Assembly: GCA_910591455.2 (NCBI GenBank)
Contig: OU342820.1
Span: 7,710,706 to 7,774,705 of the forward strand
Length of the DNA stretch: 64,000 nucleotides
Direction: 5' to 3'
Source of the DNA: Pholis gunnellus
Lineage: Eukaryota > Chordata > Actinopteri > Perciformes > Pholidae
Numbering within the stretch: the first letter of the stretch is position 1; each line of letters starts with the position of its first letter. The translations under genes were made by a program, and so were the position numbers. Shown here piece after piece: positions 11,991 to 23,170 of this stretch. Below the pieces are notes generated by a model that was not told where the DNA came from, searched no databases, and saw nothing but the letters and a program-made list of their open reading frames with translations.

Positions 11991-14013
11991 CGTGTTTTGG
12001 TAAGAAAATGACAGTCCTGCATGATTTAAATAGACGGTGACAGTGACAGTAATCAGTGACACCAGACTAAGAAGAAAGTGGAGAAAAGGGCAGATGGAGG
12101 GATGCAAACTCTCTAAGGGAACATTTGAGGTTTCTGTGATCAGACGTCAGTCATCGGTGCGCCCACTCTAAGGCCACAGTTACATGTAAAACCTTTTGAT
12201 GCAGAGAGGTTCAATCTTCTTAAACCTGGAGCAGTTTGCTTGAACAACATTGTGTCTATCCATAATACCTCATGTGCTGATTGACCAGAAATATGGAAAC
12301 ACCTGTATGACATAATGCAATACAATAGCCAAGGATTGCAAGCTTGAGTTTGTTAGACTCAGCACTATCGTTTTTAGGTTGTACTCTGTGGTGACATTAT
12401 ATTGGCAGGTGTTTTTCAAATTATTACTGAGTTTTATAAAGGTAGTATTTATTACTTGACCATTGGATTGGATTGTATCACTGTACTGTGTAATGGGGTT
12501 TCTAGTTGGCAGGATATCTTAAAACTAAACAGATTTTAGTGACATTTGGTGGAAACTTAAGATAAAGAACCAAGAAAGATTTGATTATTTGAAAAAGATC
12601 TGGGGGAAAAGAGTGAAACCTACTTGCTTGTTCTGGAGTTTATGACCATATCATATAATTTCCACCCACAAATGTCAATTAATCAAGAATTAATTATGAA
12701 ATAAATTACATGTAAAAGCATTTTCCCTACATACATTTTTCCAAACATGTTTCCCTATAATTAGATAGATAGATAGACAATTCTCTGAAAAACAAGAAGG
12801 CAATATAAATGTCGTCTTCATACTTCAAATAATTTATAATTGCAAAATGTAATTGCAGCCAAATGCACACAATGCATTAACATAGCGATCATGCAACATT
12901 TTAACTGCAGGAACAAAGATCTGTCTTTTTCTGTTTTGAGTATTAAATAAAAAGGATCTTTTGTAAATAAAAATGTAAATTACTATGATTAATTCTTTTT
13001 TCTTTTCTTCTCTTTTTTCCAAACTGATAAATTGTACTCTGAAGTCACAATTGCCAGCCAGTGTTTTTCTGGTGCTTTCTGGCTGTGTGATGCAGCTGCT
13101 GACTTTGTTCCTAGAGGCGGGTATGTTGACTAGTTATTATGGAAATAAATTACTATACTTTGCAAAAACTTTGCTCTTGCCAGCAGTTACAAATGTTAAG
13201 TCAAGTACAGCATACTTAAAAATGAGATATCACTTCCAGAATTTGAAAGCATAAAGGCAAGTTTTAAAAGACCGAACCTCCGTTTTGGGAATTCATTTGT
13301 AGTTGTGTTTAGATTTAGGTTAATATACTCAATCTGTCTTTGTAATTTTTGTAATTGTAACCAACCACATGAACCCGCATAGATTCTGACCAAGCACAGC
13401 ACGGGCCAGAGCCAAATTAATAATCAGAATTTCTGACCATTAGCCGCCGCTCGTTAACGGACGGGATCAGAGCCTTGCATGCGGATATACTGGGGTTGGA
13501 TTGCCTAAAAAGCTGCAACGATAATTTACCAACAGCTGAGCGTATGTGCCAAACTGAGTCATCGGTTGCCTGTTACAACGGTTTCCGCTGGTAACGACAT
13601 CCCCCGAGCCTCGGTGGCGCAAAGGCATTGACCCGTCTTCACCGTTCCCCCCTAGTTATTACTGCTAGCTCTATCAGAACTGTTGCTGCTGTTAGCACCG
13701 TTAGCTGCTAGCCGCCGGCCGTGTGCAGGCAGGCAACCCTGGCTGTATGGGTTGTAGCTGCTGTAGTAGTGGACCAATCACTATCGAGTACCGATACCCA
13801 GCCCGAGATAACAGGCATTTGTGACACGATCTCCGTCATGCTCTTTCATATGCCATTTATATGAAATAGCGATCGTATAACATTTCTCCTTATTAATGAG
13901 AGGCGGGAGTCTGTTCTAGGAAACTGCCGTCAGTGTCGTGATTTTCAAACAGCAATGAAAAATGAATGAGACAATGTTGATATGCGAATTATGCACAACT
14001 GTTTTTTTTGTCA
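11991..14013. other. Intergenic, AT-rich, no recognisable gene
   Basis: Unique-looking DNA with a short (GATA)n near 12763. A GC-richer block at about 13590-13800 has 'gttagctgctagcc' and 'gagtaccgatacccag', which look like worn repeat debris. No plausible exon seen. Confidence 0.6.
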
Positions 14014-14130
14014 CAGGGCTGGGCGATAATTCAATGTGATAAATTATTTCAATGAAATCCTATTACTAACTAATCACATAATAACTTAAATGTCTCAGAA
14101 TATATGAATTGATAATAACTCACCTCAGTA
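14014..14130 (+). repeat. Possible fish repeat fragment beginning 'gggctgggcgata'
   Basis: The motif 'gggctgggcgataattc' followed by AT-rich sequence matches the start of a common fish repeat. The rest is too diverged to bound. Confidence 0.35.
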
Positions 14131-14453
14131 GTTAAATCAATGTGCATGCATGTAAACATAGTCAGTGTATAGCGGAAATATTTATTTATTTTTTCTCTAT
14201 AATCTCACTTGAAATACTCCGTGCTTTGCATTCGTATTTCATTTACACATATATAAAAATAGGCTTTACCATGTTGTTATTTCATATTGTCTATATTGAA
14301 TTACCTGAAAACATGCTATATATCGTGGGAGTTGCTTTTGCATTCCCAAATGCTTACAGCAAATTGCATTATAACTGTGAGACACATTCCCATATCTACA
14401 CCATCTGGTTACTTAAGTAACTCTTCTTAAACATTTGTATTGTTTAGTGCGAG

Positions 14454-14525
14454 CTGCACAGTGGCCCAGTGGAAAGCAGTGGGACGTTTCTGTGTGGAGT
14501 GTGTTACGTTATCCCCGTGTCTGTT
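14454..14525 (+). repeat. Degenerate dispersed repeat ('acagtggcgcagtgg' type)
   Basis: 'gcacagtggcccagtgg', then 'tttctgtgtggagtgtg' and 'atccccgtgtctg', keep the order of a common fish repeat but with the middle missing. Short worn fragment. Confidence 0.5.
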
Positions 14526-14984
14526 ACCTTAACCAGCGTACTCTCTACAACACTGATTTGTGAACTTTTGAAGTATGAGAGCTTCGCTCAATCATCTCCA
14601 GATTATTATCCTCATGTATCATCTTTACAGAGAGAACGGCCGCGTGTTTCTCAGAGTGGGGTGCTAAAGCTGCTAACAGAGGTAATGAATCTTCATTAAT
14701 TGGCCGAGCGTCTTTCACAGTCGTCTACTGTAGGTCCCTGGACACAAACTTACCAGCGTAGGTAGAAAAGGTCATTGCTTTTGCACTGTCCTCTTTGTTT
14801 GCATAAAGTTGAAGGAATGATACTAAGAGAGAATGGAATCTTAAACATTAGCAAAAAAGAATGTAAATAGCCTCAAAATGTAAAGGTTTTTTGTCTGCTG
14901 TTTTGTCTTTAAAAAACAAATTAAAAATTAGCTAAAGTCGGCTGAATGCCTCTACTAACCATGTTGCAGTTTACATCCACGTCC

Positions 14985-15238
14985 GTCCAAAATGTCATGA
15001 CTTCTTCATTTTATCCTCAACTATCCTACCGTGTGAAATTGTCACAATTAGCATATGACTTCTTGGGTTGCAGCCAAAAACGTGTTTGTGAGGTCACAGC
15101 TAACCTTTTACCACCAAATTCTAATGAGATCAACCTTGAGTGAAAGTGGACAAATTTGAAAAGAAATTCCCCCCGGGCGTTCCCGAGGTATCGCGTTCAT
15201 GAGAATGGACCGGACGGACAGATGGACATGAAAACATA
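14985..15238 (+). repeat. Dispersed fish repeat ending in 'ggacggacagatggac'
   Basis: Contiguous matches to a common fish repeat: 'ttttaccaccaaattc', 'gagatcaaccttgagtg', 'tttgaaaagaaattcccc', 'gcgttcccgaggtatcgcg', 'ttcatgagaatggacc'. The 3' end is well preserved and the 5' end is vague. Non-coding. Confidence 0.7.
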
Positions 15239-15811
15239 CCTTACTCTGCATTCAGGGATTATTTATATTTAAGATATGGCATGTTGTAAATCTATTATTT
15301 CCATTTCTTCACTGACATATAAAACAGATCATGAATGTAGATCAGACCAGTTTCTATCTATTAATTAGTGGTTTCTTGCTGCCCTGTGATTTAGTCGACA
15401 TTTATCTTTCCGTGCTTCATATATGAAAAGTCTAATTCGCTCAATTATCGCCAAGCGGCCTCAAGAGGTGATGAGTTTGCACAGACCGTCCCTCAACACT
15501 TTCTTGCAGCTTTAGCATGAAGCAAAGAGGAGAAAAGAGGCTCCTGTCTGAACTCAGAAGTGAAATAAAAAGGAGCTACAAAATGATGATCATAGTGGGT
15601 TTTTCTTTTTAAATAGCAACCTTTTCAATCCAAACAGGGTGAGTGGGTTATATATTTTTTATTTTCTCTCAGGGGAGAGAAGTGTGAATGTTTGACAGCA
15701 CATAGAAGGGTATTTTTTCTCCAGCTTTATGTTTCATTTCGTACCTTGCAAAGCTGCGAGCAGTGAACCAGCACATTAACTCTTGAACCTTTTCACCTAC
15801 GAACAAATGTA

Positions 15812-15813
<2 letters not shown>

Positions 15814-15844
<31 letters not shown>
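15814..15844 (+). repeat. C31 homopolymer
   Basis: Thirty-one consecutive C, the longest mononucleotide run in the window. The poly-Gly frame on the minus strand is its shadow. Confidence 0.97.
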
Positions 15845-15845
<1 letters not shown>

Positions 15846-16678
15846 TCTCAAGGCGAGATACTGCAGGCATAAACATCGTTTTTTTTTATGCCCTGGTCAA
15901 TTTTGAGAGTTTGAGCTATTATGATTTCCAAAATGTCTTCTTTCAGACTAGTGGAAAGAAAACATCCAAAGTAGACATTGCTGTGTTTATTTTGCAACTT
16001 TGTCGTATGTGGATTTCTCTTAAATTGACCGAAAGTTTGCATACTATAATGCGTCATTTGCATCTTTAAACATAACATTTACGGAAATTTGATATAAGTA
16101 ATCAACTGGGGAAGTTCACCGGGAGTGTTTTGCAAAATGTAGTGCTACTTACAATAGGTCATTTGAGAGTTTTACTGCATACTCTGAGGAAGATTCCCTC
16201 TGTAAAAATCTTTCACTCTAATATGTCAACAAAACTTTGAACCTGGCTTCAACGAATGTTCAGATTTCTGTTCTGTAAATGTATGCAAATTTGAATATTT
16301 GATAAGATAAAGCCAATATTTAAACATATCTTTACAGAAAACTTGTAATACTAGAAATAATTGACTTGAAAGAAATAATCAACTGAGGGAAATGTCATGA
16401 AGATATCTGTTAGTTATCTTTTCTGTTACCCTATATTCATCTGCAGTGTCTCCCCATAATGCCTATTTCACACTACACAACAACAACACCTTCTGCTCCC
16501 AGAACGTTTTTTGGAGCTCCCGGACAAAACTGCCAGATCAGAGGGAAATCCACGTTGGCTCGGTGCTGCACATCGGCGCTTGAGCAGGCTGTTTGTGATC
16601 AAGTGTGCTGACGACATCAACGAGTAACGACAACACAAAAGGTAGTTCGGAGACCCTATTGAGGATTGTATTGTGTGA

Positions 16679-16693
16679 CCCCCCCCCCCCCCC
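16679..16693 (+). repeat. C15 homopolymer
   Basis: Fifteen consecutive C. Confidence 0.95.
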
Positions 16694-17354
16694 TTGTCGC
16701 CGGTCCGTCACGTAGCGTGAAAACCACAACGGCCGCAAGATTCCAAAACTACTTGCAGTGTGGTCAATTTCATCAAGTTTAGTTGGCTTGTATTGTTGGA
16801 TTCATCCCCGATCACAATGACAGAAAGTCATGCTGACAAGTTTGTACAAAAAGCACGTCTTTGATCCCTCAAATCCCTCTCGCTGTTTACTCGTGATTTG
16901 ATATGAGTTGACTCAGTCCAAGTAGAATCAATTATGAGGATTTGTTTGCTTTGTTTACTTTGTTCTTGAAGAACAGACAAACGCCTGAGGCTCCGCCACT
17001 TATCTAGCTAATACAGTCAGTGTAAGTGTGAAGACTGAGCCTGTGAAAATCCAGAGGTTACGAAAACCCTCACACAGAAAGACGAGCAAACAGATGACTG
17101 ATATTGTGACGTCTGGCAGTGAGTCTGACAGCGCGTGCCTCTCACACACTGGCTTGTGCAACACAGTCAACACAATCGCCTTCTGATCCGCAAAAAGGCC
17201 AAGTGTTGACTTTGACAAAGGCCAAATCTATTCTCACGCTCTTCCAATTCCACTCTTCCCTGTCTTCCTCCTTTCACCTCTTTACCTGTATTACTTATTG
17301 GTTTTTCCATGTTTTTTGTGCGCGAATATGCAAATTCACAATGGTGTACATTAA

Positions 17355-18096
17355 GGCTGCGACTAACAATTGGCGATCAGTTTCCGATTATTTTCTCACT
17401 TAATCAGTTTATAAAGCAGCAGAAAATTTGGAAAAATGTCCATCTCGGTTTCTAAGAGTCCAAAGTCACGTCCCAATCGTGTTGTTTTGTCCAACTAAAA
17501 GTCCAAAACCCAAAGATTTTCAATTCACAAAGAGATCATAGACAATATAAAATGTGAATGTCATCCATAGGTTTCTGGAGAGTCATTGTGAAGCATTGTG
17601 GGTGGCTCTCGCTGTTACCATCCTGGCAGTGACGACAGTGCCTAACTCTAAAAGAGCTGGATTGTCGATGACATAGCAGAGGAGACAGCTGGCGACCTGG
17701 TACTCAAAGCCACCACGCCCTCAAGTATACATTTAAGCTTTAATATAATGTTAACGGGGGAGGTATACAAAATCACCCCCAAAACTGACCAAAACCAATT
17801 TTCTTTTGTACCAGGCTGTAAGCATGTTTGTTTCTGCAGCGAGGTTAGGCATTTCAACATGGGGGTCTATGGGGATTGACTTGTTTTTGAGGGGCCGACC
17901 TCGAGTGGCTATTTAGGGAAGTGCAGTATTTTGAACGGAGGAAAGCAGGAAATCAACATATTTCAGAGGCTGAAAACAGCCATTTTTACATTTTTTGCAT
18001 GAAATAATGACTTCAATAATTAATCAATTAGCAAAATAGTAGCTCATTATTTTTCTGTTGACTAATTGCTTCATGGACTAATTGTTGCAGCGCTAC
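17355..18096 (+). mobile_element. Non-autonomous TIR element, split by an insertion
   Basis: The left end 'ggctgcgactaacaatt' and the right end 'attgttgcagcgct' are imperfect inverted repeats. Internal blocks 'aaaatttggaaaaatgtcc', 'gttttgtccaac' and 'cccaaagattttcaatt' on the left, and 'cttcaataattaatcaatt' on the right, follow the order of a very common fish MITE-like repeat. The two halves are separated by about 0.4 kb of a different repeat (17558-17952). No transposase is encoded. Confidence 0.7.
17558..17952 (+). repeat. Dispersed repeat inserted into the 17355-18096 element
   Basis: It runs from 'tcatccataggtttctgg' to about 'gcaggaaatc'. Diagnostic blocks are 'catttcaacatgggggtct', 'atggggattgacttg' and 'cgagtggctatttaggg', which I recall as a common fish repeat. 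Because it divides a recognisable element, it must have arrived later. Confidence 0.65.
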
Positions 18097-18542
18097 TGTA
18101 TTGATCCCACTTGCCATGAAAATATGAAAATAATTTAGATGCTTAGATTTTTTTCTTTCAGTGGTTAATGCAGAGGGTTATTTTGAGCTTTTTCCCAGTA
18201 TGAGGAATCTGGTGGCGAGACAAGATGAAAACATGTATTGGCATCAAAGTCTCCAGGGGATAAATGCCCAGTGTACCTGAAGCTCTCACTCTGCCTGGCT
18301 TTTACCAGCCTGTGTTTCTGTCCAGGCCACTGGATTCTTCCAGGATAAAAAAAAAATCTTTTCTCTCTCTGTCTGCCTCTACTGGGCTGTTTCTCTGTAG
18401 CGCCACGGGGGAACAGTGAGACCAAGAGTGAGCCTCCGAGGGCAAATTATGTACATTTAAATGAACCGTTTCCTTGAGTCTGCTCAGCTCAGCGCTGAGA
18501 GAGAGTTCAGACGGAACGGAGCTGGAACAGGGGGTTGAGAGG

Positions 18543-18543
<1 letters not shown>

Positions 18544-18579
<36 letters not shown>
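18544..18579. repeat. (TG)n microsatellite followed by (GA)n
   Basis: About 36 bp of TG followed by short GAGAGATA repeats. Confidence 0.95.
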
Positions 18580-18586
<7 letters not shown>

Positions 18587-18727
18587 TAGAGAGAGTGTAT
18601 CAGGAATACACACGGTGCAGCCCTGAATAGGGGTGCAAAAACTTGAGTGGACCCCAGGCCCTCGCCTAGCCTTAATAGCTTTCCTGTCCACCTCCTCCTG
18701 CTGCATTAGAGGTACATTTCCACTCTC

Positions 18728-18741
18728 GGGGGGGGGGGGGG
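18728..18741 (+). repeat. G14 homopolymer
   Basis: Fourteen consecutive G. Confidence 0.95.
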
Positions 18742-18925
18742 ATGGTCCTTCTTTTATATATTTTATTTATTCTATTTTCTATCCCTGCCCTAATGCCAGG
18801 GCTTCACTTCACAGAGGTGCTGCTGCAAGGCTCACTTCAAAAGCCACCTAAACCGTCCTGCAGGGGCTTGGTGGCGATGGACAGACAAGGTTTCAGCAAC
18901 AATCAGTCCTGCTCACGCACTCACC

Positions 18926-18956
<31 letters not shown>

Positions 18957-18960
18957 ACAC
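18926..18960. repeat. (CA)n microsatellite
   Basis: About 35 bp of CA with one GA interruption. Confidence 0.95.
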
Positions 18961-19261
18961 CTGTGGCTTTGTTTCACATTCAGACAATGCATCACGGAGC
19001 CTCCTTTGTTTGTCAGGCTGTTCCATTATTTACCTCCTCTCCTTCCCCGTCCACCTGGGCCTTCGGATGCCATTTATCATCCCTGAGAAACCTTGCGTCC
19101 GCTCGAACTTGAAAACCTGATGAATAAGTAAACTAGTTCCTCCGCACTGACGCCACACTTCCTGTCCCTTTCACGGGAACAAAGACAAAGAGCTGGGATG
19201 CAGTGCCGCAGTCACAGCCCTGTGTGGACTCCACACAAACCAGACTGTGCAGACTTTAAAT

Positions 19262-19279
19262 CCCCCCCCCCCCCCCCCC
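19262..19279 (+). repeat. C18 homopolymer
   Basis: Eighteen consecutive C. Confidence 0.95.
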
Positions 19280-19698
19280 TCCCTTTAAAGAAAAAATATA
19301 CTCCCTGACCTCGAAAAAAGCTTTCCTTTGATTCCCGAAGCCTTTAAACTGCTTTCAGAATTTTTCTACAAGTCATTAAAGTCATTAAGCTACGTGATAA
19401 GAAGAACTCAGAAATGGTGGTAAATCGGCCCCTTGCGAGATTTCACCGCCTCTTGCTTTATCCGCTGCTCTTATACTATCTGCGCTGTGTAGCTTAGTCT
19501 ACAAGTACAACCCACCGTCAGCTCCCGTCCTCAGCTCGGGCTTTTTCTCCAGCGAGCTTCCATACAGTCCGCTGCCCGCCAGCCTGTCAGGCAGCGCTGT
19601 CTAAGCATTCCTGTCTATCCAATGAGCTGGAGTCAGCCAAATATCTGATCTGCCGTTAGTACTTCACCCGGCTGGCCCCCCACGCCCTGGGGCTCGGG

Positions 19699-19729
<31 letters not shown>

Positions 19730-19733
19730 GGGG
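19699..19733 (+). repeat. (GT)n passing into G21
   Basis: A compound tract: seven GT units followed by an uninterrupted run of about 21 G. Confidence 0.95.
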
Positions 19734-20345
19734 TACCAGGGAAGATGGGTGCGCTGTCCTGTGTGGAGCTGCGTGCTCCCTGCGGTGGGAGCGGGGAGGC
19801 CCCCCCCCACGCTCATTCCCCTCATTAATAGAACAGATTTGGCTCTGATTTAGCCGATTACCCAAAAAAAAAGAAAAAAATCAGTCGTATCATTTCTTTG
19901 TCTCGTGGTGGCTAGCGGTGAATGTGTGTGGAAATCCCTGCGAGAGCCTGCGTGTGTTTTGAAGTAATTGATATTGTGCAAGTATTCCCACGAGGACCGC
20001 ACGCTCCCAACAACTTTTAGACGCACTAATACCAACAAGGCTCTAAGCCCACAGACATAGCCTGGATGAAATATTTGCTGTGTCTGCCATGAGACCAATC
20101 TATTCTCTGCTTTCGGTAAAATACTGCCTATGCGGCAATATCTTATTTGTAGGCTGAGACCAGAGTCTCACAGGGACCAATTGAAGCTAGCGCTTTCAAT
20201 CCCTGTGCTTTGTGTGCTAATTACAAGGGTCAGAAAGACTGATGGCTTAACAGAGAAGGTTATAAGATAAAGTTGTCACTGTCCGACTCCCTCTCTTCTT
20301 TCTTTATTCCCCCTCTTTATTTCACAATCTTCTGCTTCTCCACAG

Positions 20346-20475
20346 GGTGCTCATGGTTGAGTAGACCACCTCAGTCAACTAGAATTATCGAATCCATGAG
20401 CTGCCATGAACGATAATGGCTGACATGAGTGAATTTCCATATCCTCTGGATGCCATGCCAATGTTTGTGCTCCAG
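20346..20475 (+). other. Exon-like cassette, non-coding
   Basis: A pyrimidine-rich tract of about 50 bases (20290-20341) leads to CCACAG at 20340-20345. A CAG|GTAGCA donor-like site follows at 20475/20476. All three forward frames contain stops, so it would be a non-coding exon (lncRNA) or UTR, or a chance pairing of sites. I do not recognise the sequence. Confidence 0.2.
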
Positions 20476-21256
20476 GTAGCACCACCGGGGTGTTCATGGA
20501 GGTCATGTGAAGGATCTGCCTTCTCTCCTGCTGCCCTTCTGCCCCTTTGGGAGTTATCTCCCTCACCATCTCGCTCCCCGTTTGTTTCACGCTCTCTCCA
20601 TCCTTCTCTGTAAGTCAACACAAGCCTTGCTCTTGTGCCGATCCTCTAGAGAGGAGAGAGTTAGCGGTAGAGGGGCAAGCTGAGCCGGGACAACATGTAT
20701 CGGTTGTCATCTCCCCTCATGTGGCTGCTTATTGAATGCCCCGCGCATTAACCCAGCACGTCACAAATTCAAGGCAGCCATCACATTACAGCTCCCTTAA
20801 ATTTATAACCTTCGCGTGACCTTGTTATGTGAGGGGAGGGGGGGGGTAGAGAGGAGAGACAAAAAAAAAACAGATTTTATTTTTATCTCATCTTCACACT
20901 CCTGACTTCACAGTTGTTTCTGCCTCTGTTGTTTTGTCTTTGAGAAATGTGTGTCAGCAAACATGGCTCAGTGTAAAATACAGCTCAATCCCACCAATTA
21001 TAGTGTGAGAGCAGAGATATTCAGATTGCCTCCACCAAGACCTGAATGGAACGTTTACCCTACACACATAATAGCACTATGTGTGTTCACTCACCCGTGC
21101 AGAATAAATGTGACTCAATATTCATCATCTCAAAGAGCACATATTAAACCATTAATGCAATGCACGCCCTCGCTCGCCCTCCGAATAACCTAATTAGTCT
21201 TCAAATGAGATGTCGGCTGGTCTCTCATATTGGCTCATTTCACAGAAATCAGGTGT

Positions 21257-21270
21257 GGGGGGGGGGGGGG
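21257..21270 (+). repeat. G14 homopolymer
   Basis: Fourteen consecutive G. Confidence 0.95.
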
Positions 21271-21458
21271 ACAAGACAGATAGCGCAGCTGCCTTAACTA
21301 GACCTAAGCACCATGACACCATCACATGCACTTAGAAAGCACATGATGAACATGTGCTCCCCATGAGCAAATGTAATGTAAGCAAACACATACATGCGAC
21401 CGGCACACATGCCAACACACACGATACTCGCCCCAGGTCCTAAATGCACAGGCTGCGT

Positions 21459-21500
21459 GGGAGGGAGGGAGGGAGGGAGGGTGGGTGGGTGGGTGGGGGG
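21459..21500 (+). repeat. (GGGA)n(GGGT)n tetranucleotide repeat
   Basis: Five GGGA units followed by four GGGT units and a terminal G run. Evenly spaced G triplets make it a strong G-quadruplex candidate on the + strand. Confidence 0.95.
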
Positions 21501-23024
21501 TCTTTCCCCCAGTCTCCGGAGGAGAGCCAGCACCCTCAGGTGATAATTAGCGCTGCGGTTCAGTGACCTTGCTGAGGCTCCGACCACCAGAAGAAAGAGA
21601 GTTGAAAGTCTCAGTCCCACACACTGTTTCTCACACACAATCTAAAGACATATAGAGTTACGGGACATGTAGGATGTAGAATGTGAAGCATTTCATGTCA
21701 TATAAAAAGTCAAACCCAACGACAGACTGCTTGGCAGTGGAGGACTAGTTCTCCCAGGCCTCCAGCTGTGCTATTGGACTCTGATTGCAAATATTGTCTT
21801 CATTTAGATTTCATGGTTCAGAAGGAAAGGATTTTTGTGGCTACTGTTATTTTTATTCTTATTAATAATCATCATCGTTTTAATTGTTTTTATAGTTAAA
21901 TATTCAGGTTTAACAGACCCAGAAGTGATGTCTGCAAATTGCTCGTTTGTTCAAACCAAAGTCCACAACCCCCCAAATATTCCGTCTTCCATGATAAAAC
22001 ACAGAGAAAAGCAGAACATTCTCAAATGTGGGTGCTGGAACCAGTAAATGTCCATTATTTTCTAAATAAATGCTAAAGTTATACTTATCAAGTACATAAA
22101 TATAAGTATACATTTTATGTCTGTTCTGACTAATCAACTAATAATTACATCACTAAAAAGAATAAATCATATAATCCCAGTAACATCCTACTTGTTTATA
22201 GTGTAAGAATGTGATGCCACATGCATCATTCAACATCTGGCAGAAAATATACAAAACTTAACATGTTTATTTACATAATCCACCTGTCAAATATGCCGAG
22301 CAGTTTATCGAAACTGTCTGGAAGTGGTCTACAGTCTATCAGCTACTTCATAAATATGTGCGGTTGTTTTAACACTACAGAAGAAGTAGCGCTCCATTTT
22401 AAGTCTAGAGCTGCTGGACGATCGACCATCAGAAACCATCACTATCACTCCCGATCGCCAGCAGCCATCGCTGCCACTGAGCACGTGTTTAGCCAACAAC
22501 ACCCAGAGTCCCTCAGGGTCATCTCCAGCCAGCTCTCCTCTCCACACCACAGAGCTTCGGCTGCTGTGACAGCCCGGCTGCAATGGGAGCGTCTATTTCG
22601 GCGCGGACCCCGACCTGTGGGTGACTTCGTGCTCAACCCCTCGGGCTCTGATCAGACGTGCCAAACACAAACCCTGGCCTGATCAGCTGCAGGGTCCCGA
22701 GGAGGTGCGGACGTGGGTCGAGGAGTGGGAGTGGCGGGCCTCTAATGGGCAGAGCTTCGGGTCGGGGAGAGCTGGAGATCAACCGTGCAGGTCCTCCGAC
22801 TGAAATGCTGCGATAAAAAGCGAGAGTAGTCCACCTGCTGCCAGCTTTCTGACAAGCAAGGATTTAGAACCGCTGAATTGTTTCTGAAAATGACTCGATA
22901 ATAAAAAGGATGGAGCCGCTATAGCTGACACAGAACAACAGCATTACCAATTCAACCCTAAATTACCCTCTCCAACGCCGTCCTCCTTTCCCCAGTGAGT
23001 CACCCAACCTCATCTTAAGCATAC

Positions 23025-23042
23025 ACACACACACACACACAC
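23025..23042. repeat. Short (CA)n microsatellite
   Basis: Nine CA units. Confidence 0.9.
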
Positions 23043-23150
23043 TCAAATGATCAAACTCTAGTGTTATTGCAGATGTCCCACCCTCCACAGGCGGATAATT
23101 ACAGTGTTAGTGATGGGGTGAGGTGGAGGGTGTGGTGTGGGACAGACTTT

Positions 23151-23170
23151 GGGGGGGGGGGGGGGGGGGG
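23151..23170 (+). repeat. G20 homopolymer
   Basis: Twenty consecutive G. The poly-Pro frame on the minus strand is its shadow. Confidence 0.97.

Larger units (their letters stand above)
15239..17354. other. Intergenic, no recognisable gene
   Basis: AT-rich unique DNA interrupted by two long C runs. Nothing exon-like identified. Confidence 0.6.

Noticed and set aside
22221..22682. 153-codon + strand frame
   Set aside because: AT-rich start and GC-rich end with no shared coding character; only the GC block is noted as a finding.
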